A stretch of DNA of 64,000 bases, from positions 32,807,992 to 32,871,991 of the forward strand of contig CM077600.1 in the NCBI GenBank assembly GCA_039654915.1. Direction: 5' to 3'. The position numbers and the translations under genes were made by a program. The notes beneath the pieces are model-generated. The model did no database searches. It worked only from the letters and a program-made list of their open reading frames with translations, and was not told where the DNA came from. Positions 44,881 through 56,540 of the stretch are shown here, piece after piece (positions within the stretch are counted from its first letter, which is position 1; each line of letters starts with the position of its first letter). Source of the stretch: Aquilaria yunnanensis. Taxonomy: Eukaryota > Streptophyta > Magnoliopsida > Malvales > Thymelaeaceae.

Positions 44881-45447
44881 TTAGCAGCTCAATGCCTCTA
44901 GATCGAATGAAATATTTGATAGAAAAAGAACATAACTAACCTCCATGTGAAATATACTTGTTGGAATAACTATTCCAATGCCCATAGAACTCCGGAATGA
45001 CCGTAGAAACTTCTCACTAGAAAAATTCTGGTATGCATTCTTGTTAACTTCACCATGTTGCCAACACATGCAAATGCATGCCCATTGACCCCTTTTTCTT
45101 TGAACCACCTGAATCAAAGATCGAAAGAAAGGTCTGCCATTGTAATAGCAGTAGCGTCTCCACCAATAAAATCCACATCCACTGAGTCACCGTTTTCCAT
45201 ATTTTTCTTTCTTCTTTGTCCATTTAGGCCCATTCTTCCGTTCTTAAATCCTCATAATGATGTCGGCCCCCTAGAGCACAAACAGGGGATATATTCTCCC
45301 CTTCCCCCAAGAAGAATCTCTCCAGTAAAGATGAAGGCTTGCTTAAGAACCCATTCCCCTATGGAATAACAAGGTTGCCAGAAATCCCAAAATTAAGCCC
45401 AGCACGATAAAAACCAATAGGGACAGCACTTTGTATATCAACTTCCT
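44881..45447 (-). pseudogene. Sam50/Omp85 outer-membrane barrel protein pseudogene
   Basis: Minus-strand pieces in order: EVDIQSAVPIGFYRAGLNFG, ISGNLVIP, a stop, then FLSKPSSLLERFFLG, CSRGPTSL, ATAITMADLSFDL, a stop, CWQHGEVNKNAYQNFSSEKF, LRSFRSSMGIGIVIPTSIFH and MEVSYV. This is the C-terminal beta-barrel (bacterial surface antigen / Omp85) of plant SAM50-like proteins, which insert beta-barrel proteins in mitochondrial or plastid outer membranes. At least two stops and several frameshifts make it a pseudogene. An AG at 45448 suggests an exon boundary, so the copy retained introns or was cut from a longer gene. POTRA domains are absent. Confidence 0.78.
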
Positions 45448-46651
45448 GCCAACATCAGACAAAAAACAAAGGTAACAGGTGATAAAGTAACTTGAATGAA
45501 CCCGCAATCAGATTGTTAGCACTAAACAGGTAATTTTTTTAGTGGTTGTACCCCAAAGAAATATATTCAATTTGACGGCAAGTTTAAGGCTTGATTACCT
45601 ATCACAGCCCCGAACTATATTTACTCGGGCATTTTTCCTCCCAACTTCTAATCAGCACATTTTGATCATTGAACTATTAGACTTTGGAACTTTACCCCTT
45701 TGACTAGGTTAGTGATGATGTGGCACATAATTTTGTTCAACTATGATGACTGAGACACTTTAGTCCCTAAACTTTTGCTCTAGGATAGACAAAAACCACA
45801 GATCTGCCTTACCCAAAAGAATCAAATTATTGGCGAAACTTAAGTTGACAATATTGTGGCTCTTACAATTAGGGTGAAATTTGAATAGTCTCTCATTCTT
45901 ATTTCCTAAGGCTCATTAAACACTGTGCACAACTTAAAGAAATATGAGGATAATTTAAAATGTTTATTAATTATGAAATGAAATTTTAAATATTTAAAAT
46001 TATTTGAATACGGATACTATGGAATTTAAATTAGGGTTTTTTAAATTACTGTCTAATGATGTAAAAGGCATTTTTTTTTTTCATTTTTGCTTACAAATTC
46101 CTTTCCTTGAGATAAAAGGAGTATTTTTCATGACTCCAATTTTAGCAAATAAACAATATCAAGTAATCACAAAAATGAACAATTTCAGCATATGACATGG
46201 GTAGCTATGACACTAAAATAAAAACACAAACAGATCTGGAAAACCCAAAGCCTCCATGTATAGAAGAAGAGGTAATCTCACTCCCTGAGTAATGCCAAAT
46301 GAAGTTGGCATAGAGCTATAAGATTTTTCCTTTTTATTTATTTTCTTCACCCATGAAAGCAGCCACTTTCGGTACTTGTATCACAAATGCTAAATCAACT
46401 ACTTTGTAATATCACATTCTTATCAAGAAGGGATCTTCACCGTCCTCACAAGCTTTGTTGAAAGGCTTAGAGGCATTAGGGGCACTCAACACTTTACAAG
46501 GTTCAAATTTTGCCCTAAATTTAGCAGGGTTTGAATTTCACATCCAATATTACTGCAATGTCAACAATTTATCAAATGTTGTTGATAAGTTCTAACTAAT
46601 TTCCTTTACTTATTGATTAACTCACTACCATTTTTCCAAACTATATCTCTA
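45448..46651. other. Intergenic, no gene seen
   Basis: AT-rich. Phrases at 45600-45780 (TCCCAACTTCTAATC, TAGTCCCTAAACTTTT) look like the ends of a non-autonomous element that I cannot delimit. Confidence 0.35.
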
Positions 46652-46865
46652 TTTCGCTACTAAAAAAACCAGTTTTTCCAACAGCCGTTACCAAAGTTTA
46701 CATGTTGGAAAATTCAAAATTACCAACGTATAGCCATTAGAAGCAGCCCATTGGTAAATCGATCTCTGGAAACCATATTACCAATGGTCAAAATTTAAAC
46801 CATTGGTAATTTACTACGTAAGCATGTTGGTAATTTATCTGTTGGTAATTACCAACGATCAAGGT

Positions 46866-47530
46866 ATTAAATACCGTTACCGCTAGGTATACCATACCCT
46901 AAAATTTTAAGATATACTGAATGGTATACCGTGCCATATATTGTTACCGTTACCACAAAAAAATAAATGTTAGAATATTATTTTTAGATGACATAATTTA
47001 TTTAATAATTCATTTTTACACATTTTATATGTATTCTAATTTTTTTAATCATAATTTATCAAATATAAATAAAATATATATGATAATAGATATTCAATTG
47101 AGCTAGCATGCACCAGAAATCCAATTGAAGGATATTGTTCAATATCACAGAGACCTTCAAGCTACTACCATTCATTAAATTGTTATATTAATTAAGAAAA
47201 GCAACAAAAAAATAAAAGTAAATGTTTATTTTATGATATGTGTATTATTTATATGTTAATTTGTATATGTTTATGATATTATTTATGTAAAATGAAAAAA
47301 AAAACATGCGCAAAAAATGAAATACTGCGTTACGTACCACGCAGTATTTGTGGTATATCACGGTTTTTTGACAAAATACATACAAAAAATGCGCAATATG
47401 CAGTGTATTGTGAAATACCGCGGTATACTACGCAGTAAAATGATAAAACGTGAAAATATTTGTATGGCATACCACGTACCTGCGGCACATACCTACGGTG
47501 AGTGATATACTGTGGTATTTAATTCAGTGC
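46866..47530 (+). mobile_element. MITE of a GGTATAC-rich family, copy 2, nested in CACTA
   Basis: Begins about TACCGTTACCGCTAGG, with GGTATACCATACC-type palindromic words, and ends with GTGATATACTGTGGTATTTA. Related by inversion to 37785-38366. Its insertion between subterminal CACTA repeats implies it came later. Confidence 0.55.
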
Positions 47531-47679
47531 CAATGATTGTAAACCAAACCGGTTTTCCAATGGCCTAAAGATTTTCCAATGTGTAAGTTTTAGTAACTTA
47601 CCAACGAGTTAAGTTGTTAGTAAATTACCAACGAGTTAGGCTGTTGACAACTTACCAACAGGTTAATGCGTTGGTAGGC

Positions 47680-49980
47680 TTCCAAAAGCCCATCTTGATT
47701 CTAAATTCTCTGATTCCATCAATTTTCAAATTCAATATGTGAATTTAAGTGTTCCCACATGCTTGTTATTAATCCAATTTTGGGTGGCCAACACAAATGT
47801 AAATTCAATTTCAATAATGTACATCCCAAGCTCATTCATAAATCATAGTAAAAACAAGGAGTTATATGTCTTCAACATATCATACAAACTTCCATAATGC
47901 AATACCTCATAAAGTTAATCTAAATCTCAAGTCTTAGAAATTTTGTCCAAATCTTATGACACAGGAATCATATGATGATATACCCGTTCCAGATGGTAAT
48001 CAAGTAAATTCCTCAATATCCGAGTTTGACTCATTGGTATGCTGTGGAATTAGTTGGGACGGCAGGCAGGAAAGGTTCAGCAAATGACAAATAACTTCCA
48101 ATTGACCACGGTTAGCCTCCAAGGTGACCCTGTTCGCATTCATCTCTGCTCTCTATCTTTTTTTGAACCGCTCCAACTTCTTCTCATACTCAGTGTCTTT
48201 TCATGCAATCATTTGTACCATCATCTTCTATACTTGTTCGTTGACAAGTGAGGTTAACAGGTGGGAGCCCACTACGTATTCAGCATCGCAAAACAATGCA
48301 CCACTCTGATAAAAAAAAACATGTCCTATTCTTTTTCTCACCAGATGCAGTACTAATGATGACAACTTCATTAATTTCCTGTGCAAGCTCTATTCGCTAC
48401 TATTGTTATGTTTGTTCCTCAATCTCAACACTAATCCAACACTACAAAAAAATGTTAACCCATTTGAATCTGTCATATGTAATTATCACAAGTTTGACTT
48501 AAGAATAGTATGAAAAAGAAGTTATTATACTTACAACAACTTATGTTGGTAAACGTGTAAAACACATAAACATGAAAGTTGGAAAACCGTAAATTATTAT
48601 TTTAGACACTATCATTTTCATCATAATTTGATTGAGTTCTTAAACATCAAACCATGGCCATACCTACTATTAATCATGTACAATACATTCATACATATGT
48701 ATCAACTTTAGGCATTAATTAAGACCTGAAATATGAAACCCTTAAACATTATTAGAAAGTAAAATTTTTTTTGAATCATATGATAAATCTAAACTCAGAA
48801 AAAAAACTGTTGTGCATTTTAACATAATAGTATATAACAATTAATAGTATAAAAAATAATAATAAAATAATACCATATAACATAATTAATTATAAAAATT
48901 AATACTAAATCAGTCATATTTACCCTAATTAAACCATAAACCCCAAAAATAAAAAAAAAACAATAAATACAAACAGCAAGTAATATAAGAACATTTTAGA
49001 AAAATTAATATGAATTTTAACATAATTAAATACAATAGTAAAATTCTATCACACAAATTTAAGATGTCCATAAACATATCCAAAAATTATAAAAAAAAAT
49101 TAAAATGAAAATAGGAAAAAGTCAATTTCTAGGGAAATGCAGGAACCATATTCACAACATATCAATTTTTATGACAAAATAAATCATTTCAATCATTATT
49201 TTCATCAAAATCACACTCATATTCTGATATATTACGGGAAAATAAAAAAATAGAAAATGTACCTTTGAAACTGAGAGAAGAAGCTAAAAAATATTTTTTT
49301 ATATTTCAGTTAATTAACTCAACCAAATTTTCTTATATTTCTAATTAATTAACTTACTTATACTTAACCCAATTCATACCTCCTAATAAAACAACATATG
49401 CTCAGTGTAATAGAAAAAATTTTGCCACTGCCTAATTTTCATGACAAATAAAAATATACTAACTTCCTATAAATTCTTGAAATAAAAAAAAATTCAAGGA
49501 AATGCATATATGACAACCATAAACAATAACAAAACACCAACATTTAATACATTTCACAAACAAAATACTCAAATTTTTTGAAATTTTCACAAGAAAACCC
49601 AAAAAAAAAAAAATTTCTTCACAACTTACCTCAAAATCAAACCACCAACCTTGGATGCCAATGGGTAAAATTTTTAATAGTGAAAACATGAAAAATTTTT
49701 TTTGCACTTATTCAGCCAATAACTCGTACATCTAAAAAAACTTAAAATTAAACAAAAAATGCACAAATTAAGCTAAAAATGTGAAAAACTTACATCTTTC
49801 ATCAATCTGCACCAGATTTACCAATTCCAGTTGAAGAAACGACAATGAAGGTAGCCACAAGTTGTATTTGATGATTTGAGTGACGAAGTGAAGTGTGTGC
49901 TAATGAGAAAATGCGAGGGACAAAGAGAAAAGAGAAAGAAGTAGACACTGGCTGGAGCTCAAAGGGGGGAGGTTAAAAAT
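47680..49980. other. CACTA interior without recognisable gene
   Basis: AT-rich. The short frames at 48054-48502 and 49459-49707 show no family resemblance. Confidence 0.45.
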
Positions 49981-50283
49981 TCATATTGCCATTGGAAACG
50001 CCTAACCAAAATGTACCATTTAATTAAAGATATTTCCAATTGCTTAAAACCGTTTTCAATGGCTAAATTGTTGGAAAATATATTTCAATTTCTCTTCACT
50101 GTTCAGAAAAATAGGAGAAATCACGATACAAATTTTTCCAATGTCTTGGCCATTGGAGGTTATTCTTAACCATTAGCAATGACTTTGCACATTGGAAATT
50201 TCCAACAACTAAACTGTTGGAAATTTCCAATGGCTAAACTGTTGAAAAATTAAATGTTGGAAAAACTGGTTTTTTTAGTAATG

Positions 50284-50794
50284 TTTTATTACATGAAAAT
50301 TGGCATTACATTTGAATGCTATAGTTTACATTTTAGATAGTATTGTATTCATCTTGGGTGGACATACACTAAAATTAACAGATTTAGACAATAGTAACTT
50401 AATATAATACAATGGAATTATATGATTGAACAACTAAAACCTTTGGACAATATATAGTGTTATTTTATTTAATTATTCATGAGTAATATTAAAGCCTTAA
50501 ATCCCAATTAACAAATACAGGATTCAACAATAATATTCTAGGATTGGACATGAAATACTTGTATTTTATATTATTCCCACAAAAGAAATTTAGGGATAAC
50601 AGGTTTTAATTTAAATTATATTCATTAAAAATGACTTATTCTTTTCTTTTACATTTTTTTTTTCATTCATAAGCAATGCTATTTAAAAAATCAATATTAT
50701 GTTGTTATACTTCTAACAATCAATTGGCAGATAAATTTGGTAATGTTATTAAACTTTTATGAATATTTCATTTCTTAAGCATGGAAAAAGTATG
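50284..50794. other. Intergenic, nothing recognised
   Basis: AT-rich sequence between the CACTA element and the long-inverted-repeat element. Confidence 0.4.
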
Positions 50795-51715
50795 GTAAAT
50801 TGTGCGATTAGACCACAACCTTTAATTATTGTTTCAATTTTAAGCTCAACCTCCAACTTGTACATTTAAACTCACTAACCTCATTTTAACATTTTATTTT
50901 GGACCTTTAGGTAATAGAACTTGTTAGTTTTGACGGAAAACTCCATATCAGCATAATATTTTAGGAGAAAAAACTAACTTTAATGCCTACAACTTTTCTC
51001 TTTAACAAATAACCCTTAAAATGTTTCATTTTAACAAAAAGCTCCTCTCCCCTCCCTTTTGGCCAACCCTCTCCTCTAGCCGCCTCCTTCTTCTCCATCC
51101 CCAATTCACTCCTTCGTCTACCTTTCTCTCATTTGTTGTTCCCAATTCGCACACTCTCACCCGATTCGCACACTCTTTCCTCTGTTACTGATTTGCACAC
51201 CCTCACCTGATTAGTTCCTCCATCCCCAATTTGCTTCCTCTCCCCCATCCCTAACATCAATCCGACTTCGATTTCACCAAACCCACCTTTGATCTCGTAG
51301 AACTTATACTTCGATTTTTATTTGGGTGATTGCTAGCCTTTCCTTGTTGTGACAATTGAAACGGCACTCACATGATTGTTGGTGTTTTTACGGCAACACG
51401 ACATTGTTGCTGGTGGTCAGACGACAATGAGGCGGATGAAGGAAAGAGTTAGTTTGAGAAGGGAGGGGAGGAGAGTTTTTTGTTAAAATTAAATGTTTTG
51501 GGAATTATTCATTAAAATGAAAATTTTTTAGGTATTAAAGTTAAATGCTATGCTGACATGACATTTTCCATCAAAACTAATGAGTTCCATTACCTAAATG
51601 TTCAAAAAAAAAAATGTTTGAACAATGTTAGAGAGTCTAAATGTGGAAATTGGATGTTGAGGTTAAACCTGAAACAATAATTAAAGGTTATGGTTCAATC
51701 GTGCAATTTATTTGG
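50795..51715. mobile_element. Long-inverted-repeat (foldback/Pack-MULE-like) element
   Basis: The arms 50795-51062 and 51468-51715 are inverted copies. The left reads ACCTTTAATTATTGTTTCA and AGGTAATAGAACTTGTTAG; the complement of the right reads AACCTTTAATTATTGTTTCA and AGGTAATGGAACTCATTAG. The ~400-bp centre is C-rich (CTCTCCCCTCCC, CATCCCCAATTTGC) and unlike the arms. No target duplication was identified. Confidence 0.75.
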
Positions 51716-52009
51716 AAAAGTAGTTCAAATAACATAAGTCAACAATGATCTCATGTTATATCAGAGTAGTGGTTCCTAATGGATCAGTCTGCTGGAATAT
51801 GCATTAGAGATTAGCAAAAGTAACAAATTAACTGCCGCGTGCCTTTTCAAGCTAGTTTGGATAAAGAAAAAGACAAAGATAGTCCTCCCATGAAAAGGTA
51901 ATGGTCTCAATAAGAGATGAGAATTACGACAATGACGTCATATGTATAGGTCAATTGAAAACAAACACAGTAGTGCAACAAAACATAGACAACCAAGCTA
52001 AGAAATCAG

Positions 52010-52696
52010 GGTTTTTAATTCCATACCATACCGGCTGGTACCAGAAAGAAAATGAAACAATATGGCTTGGAAACGTCTCGGATTGAATACCGGTTTGTAT
52101 CGGTCTTTACTGAGCATCTCGGCGTACCGGTGACTCGGTTGTTCCAGTTCTCATACGGTACATGCCTTAAGAAAAATAAAAAAATAAAAACCTAAGAAAC
52201 CTAAATTCCCAAATAATTTACATTTTGCTGTTTTCAATTTCAGCTTACAAGAGGCAACAACATGGTTCTTCAATTGAAGGTTTGTTTAACATAATTGATT
52301 TGTATTTAATTGGTTGAAATGTTATTACCATGAATTGTGACTTTGTGAGTAAAAAGTGAAACTAGCTCTGTTTTAGTTATACAGCCATCATTTTGGTCAA
52401 TTTTATATGGCCCTAAAAAAATTTATAGAAAAAGTTAGAATTAGCCATTTTCTTCAATACTTTTTGTATATGTATAATCAATAATCGCTTTGTAAGTTAT
52501 TTTTTTTTATAAAAGTTTTAATGCCCACAAATTTATGTGTGTGTGTGTGTGTGTGTGTGTGTGATTTATATATATATGTATAGAATTTATTATAGACCGG
52601 TGCATTCGAGACATACCACCAAGACAATCCCGGTACCTGAGACCATACCGTACCGTTAGAAAAATGGTACAGCTTCCGGTACGATATTTAAAACCT
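52010..52696. mobile_element. MITE with CGGTACCG-rich ends
   Basis: The left text GGGTTTTTAATTCCATACC and the complement of the right text (AAGGTTTTAAATATCG, TACCGG) are similar inverted ends. Both carry CGGTAC words (TACCGGCTGGTACC, CCGGTACGATA). The centre has a (TG)n tract. Non-coding. Confidence 0.5.
52537..52562. repeat. (TG)n microsatellite
   Basis: Pure TG run of 12-13 units followed by a short TA run. Confidence 0.9.
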
Positions 52697-54479
52697 TGTA
52701 AGAAATGCCAGATGAAACAAATGCGGAAAATGACGGAGATATACTCAGACAAGAAAATTCATGCTAATTTGTTCATAGGATCTAGTATGGATTTAAGTGG
52801 GCACTTTTATTGACAAAGAGCTTTGCCTCTATTAAATCCTTTCAATTTAATCAGTTTTTGTGGTTTGAATCTCTTGCTTCTCTCTAATAACTTCATAGAA
52901 TGGAATTATACCCTCAGATTGGTTAAATAAGTATATATTAATTGATTTGTTGGAATGCCTGAAATTAAGGATTAATCTTCATTATTGCTTGTGATCGAAT
53001 TCTGTATGCCATATTACACATGTTTTACTGAGTTAATTAATTCACGATGGTGATGGTTTTGGTTTCTCGGTGTTACGGTGTGGTTTCTTCCAACATTGTA
53101 TATTACACGAGAGGAACTCAGCATCAGTCAACAGACAAATAAGCTAAGCTAATTAATTATAAATTGTGCTTATTACTTCGTTATTTTGTTTGCACGTTAG
53201 ACATGTTACTGTTAGAGCTCTGCCAAACCATCATCTGCTTTTCTACTCATGGTTAAACCTTTTTGTCTTATAGCTTAATTAAGGCACGTAAGCTCAAGTC
53301 GATTGAAGCTTTTGGCACATCCAAGTATATATGAGGTGGCCTAGTGTTTGGTCCGTCAGCCAAGCCTTTTTCAGGTCTTGTTTGCCTCTATCGACTAATA
53401 TTGTGTCCAGAGTCCATTAGTCCTCTGTGTCTGGTTTTTGCTTCCAACTGCCTGTTTTATGCCATGCGGATGGTTCTTCTGCTCGGCAACATTACTTTGC
53501 GTGAAGACAAAAATGAATCCCAAATGAATCTCTGCGCCTTGAGAAATAGAGGGCAAATCTAGATCTAGTAGGTTTTTTTTTTTTGGATCATGTAAAGTTG
53601 GCCAACTTTTGCTAGGATTTTCTAGCGTAAAGTTTTCTTATTTTTTGTGCTATACTGATTACTGCATATAGCTAGGATGTTACTTTCTTCCTTTTCAAGC
53701 AGCCGAAGCTTCACAATTCTTGCTGATAAACACAGCATCATCAATGCATAACCCGTAGTCGAAGTGAAGCTCGGAATGCTTTCTAGTTTATTTGTCCTGA
53801 GAATAGAGAATATATACCTGGTGTATATGCACCAATTAATGACGTTAACCCGTCTTCTATCACGAAATTTGAAAAAAAGGATAACGTGCAAGAAACATGG
53901 GACATATTGAGGCAGTTACCTCTTATGAGTCCGAATTCCATAGAAAAACCTCCTAATTGTTTCATAACCCTAAAATAGACAATTGAGCCCTCCCTGAACT
54001 CAACTGCTGCTTCACTAAAAGTCAGGAAATTAGAGAAGATGTTGCCCTCTGGTGGGAGATTTCAGTTTGAAGGTTCCGTCCGTCATCTACGAAGGCGCTG
54101 TATAGGTGGGGAACCGTCGGGAAAGGGAACGTGCATCGCGATAGGGACGACAAGGGTTCACAATTTTGTGAAGGTGTGATTGGGATATTTTTTTTTTTTT
54201 TGTAAATCTTGGATGATTTTTGTGTTGTGAGTGTGGGTTAACTATTAAGAGTTGTTAAATAGGGAGAAACTGTATGAGTTTGTCATTTGATTTGTGATTT
54301 CTTTGAAATTAGTATGTATTGTTCTGAATCTGAGATGTTAGAGAAGAAGGACGAACACAATAATTGAAATTTGTGTTTGTGATGATCTGAATCTGACACG
54401 TATGAGACTGAGTGGGATATGAATCGATCTGAAAGATGACAAAGAAGAAATAGAATGTCTAACGTGTTAATACATTTAT
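52697..54479. other. Intergenic, no supported gene
   Basis: Short frames at 53344 and 53622-53965 show no family resemblance. 54040-54170 is GC-richer (GGAACCGTCGGGAAAGGG) and may be the leader of the element-borne gene that follows. Confidence 0.35.
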
Positions 54480-56540
54480 ATTCCATTTGTATTCCAGTAC
54501 ACATACAGATTAATACAGTGGAATACCAAAATGATACATAACATTTCCAGTTAGATATGTAGTGTTCTATTAATGATAAATCATGTGTTTTATATAAAAA
54601 TGTTATGTGCAGTTATGATTATGAATAATGTTTTATATAATTATGTTATGTGTTGATTTGATTGTTGGGTTTTCCATTATAGTAGTGTATGTTTGATGTG
54701 CTATCACAGTTTAGAACAGGGGGTGTGTGGAATGGTACAGTGCATCTCCAGATTAATACATTCGATATCCAGAATGATACATTACATTGTCAGTTTAATA
54801 CGAAAGGTTTCATGTATTATAAATTGGTTGTTCTATAATATTATGATGTGTTGTTATTTTATCAAGGTTCATGAATGGTGGTTGTATGGTGTTGTTGTTG
54901 GTAATGTATGTGATTATGAGGTTTCCTTTTGTATATACAGATTAATACATTCGAATCCTAGAATGATAGGTTGCATTTCCTAATAAATATGTTTGCATTC
55001 CAGTTTAATACATGGATCTACTCGAATAATACACTGACATTGTTAGGGAATATTGTTACAATGATTATCAGTAGTGGTACATGTACTATTTTCGCATGTG
55101 CATAAGATATAGTGGCTAAGCATATTTTGTAAATAATGACAGCTTGACGATGGCTAAGGAAGATGGAAGTGTTGACTCCAGTAAGGAGGGAACAGGGGCG
55201 ATAGACTATTCACAGTACCAACTGTATAGATAAACCTTTGAATTCATTTTGTCTTACCAATTCTTTGTGTGGAGGAAATATGAATGAGAGCTAAAGTATC
55301 TGCTGGTATGCAGGGTACCATATAAGGAAACCCTCGTTGTTGTCCGTTGAGTCAAAGTGCAAGTAAAGGTAGTTCAGTGGAATGTTTTACAAGGGAAGTG
55401 GGTGAAGAAGAGAACGATGACTCAGATTTTGAAATAATCGGGTATGTAAAAGTATAGGAATATGATTGAGCTAGGGTAGTATTAACGAGCTGATATGATG
55501 TGTTACAATTTATATAGGGTTAAGCGGCCTCAGAAGGAGTTTTGAAATATAGGGCAAAGGGGAGTAATGTCTGGACGGGCAAGAACAAGGTTGCAGAAGC
55601 GTAAACAAGAGGTAAGAAGTGCAGGAAGTGCACAAAGTTCAAGGGCTAAAGGTGAAGGAAAGATTAGTCATGGCGGGAAGGGAATGGAGTAATGCAGCTT
55701 ATTGTGAAGTTGATAAATCTTTGTGAATTCATTGTATAATAAGTAAGTTATGCAATGTTGTTAAATCTTATAGGAAATCGCACGATGAAAATGATGTGTC
55801 TAAGCTGCGCAGCAAGAAATGGAAAAGGTCTCCGACTTTATGAAGCTATTTTACATAATATGTATTACTATAGGTTACATATGTATATATGTGTAGTTTA
55901 TATGTGTTATTGTGGATTTGATATTTTTAGGGGTTGAATTAAGTATGTGCAAATATATTTCGGCAGGAAGGAAAAGCGAAGTGTTTCAAGGAACGCAAAG
56001 CAAAAGGCAAAGTTAGATGAGTACTACAGCAGTGTAGACTCAGAAGAACAAAGCAGTGTAAAGAGTGAAAGGTGCCGAAAACTTAATTTAAAAAATTCTA
56101 CTTCTATTTTAATACATTACATGCACAGTTTAATACGTTCTATGGATAGTTTAATACACGAAGGTTAATGTTTTCCGATCGCCTACTAATGCATTGGTCA
56201 CTCTAGTTTTGACTAATTTTTTACAATATTTTTGTAACATCAGTGAAGACTCAAATGATGAGAGCAAGAGGGAGGAAAGGTAACAAAGTAGCATTGGTTT
56301 ATGTTTGCATTGTTATTGTAGTGCTTTTTTTTTATATTGATTTGTTCATATATTCAGGGTAGTAAGAGAATGATGATCTAAGCACAGGAAGGGCAAGTCG
56401 ACAGTGGCAAGGGAAAGTGAAATAGTAGAATCAGAAGAGGATGGGGGGAAAAGTGATAAGTGTAAAACTTGATTATATGTTACAAATTGCATGTGTTACC
56501 TTAACTAACTAACTTGCATTGTTTCATGTAGATTTAATAC
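54480..56540 (+). repeat. TTAATACA-motif cluster around the second Ulp1-like gene
   Basis: About ten copies of AGTTTAATACATTC-like text, for example at 54511, 54752, 54795, 54939, 54998, 56108, 56126, 56150 and 56533. Some are paired with CCAGAATGATACATT. They occur between and inside short exons and introns. I do not see this motif clustered elsewhere in the window. Confidence 0.6.

Larger units (their letters stand above)
46655..50283. mobile_element. CACTA (En/Spm) element, non-autonomous, 3.6 kb
   Basis: The left end CGCTACTAAAAAAACCAG and the complement of the right end (CATTACTAAAAAAACCAG) are inverted repeats derived from CACTACTAAAAAAACC. A 3-bp target TTT flanks both sides (46652-46654, 50284-50286). 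Subterminal regions are packed with short motifs in both orientations (CCATTGGTAA, GTTGGAAATTTCCAA, ACCAACG), typical of CACTA. No transposase gene (TNP2-like) is recognisable inside, so it is non-autonomous. It contains the MITE at 46866-47530. Confidence 0.85.

Noticed and set aside
53344..53965. Possible small genes near 53.4-53.9 kb
   Set aside because: No family resemblance, no splice-consistent extension, and both strands equally open.
54693..54983. 96-residue frame
   Set aside because: It is made of the TTAATACA-type repeat text (repeated ISRLIHSISRMIHYI), so it is repeat-derived.
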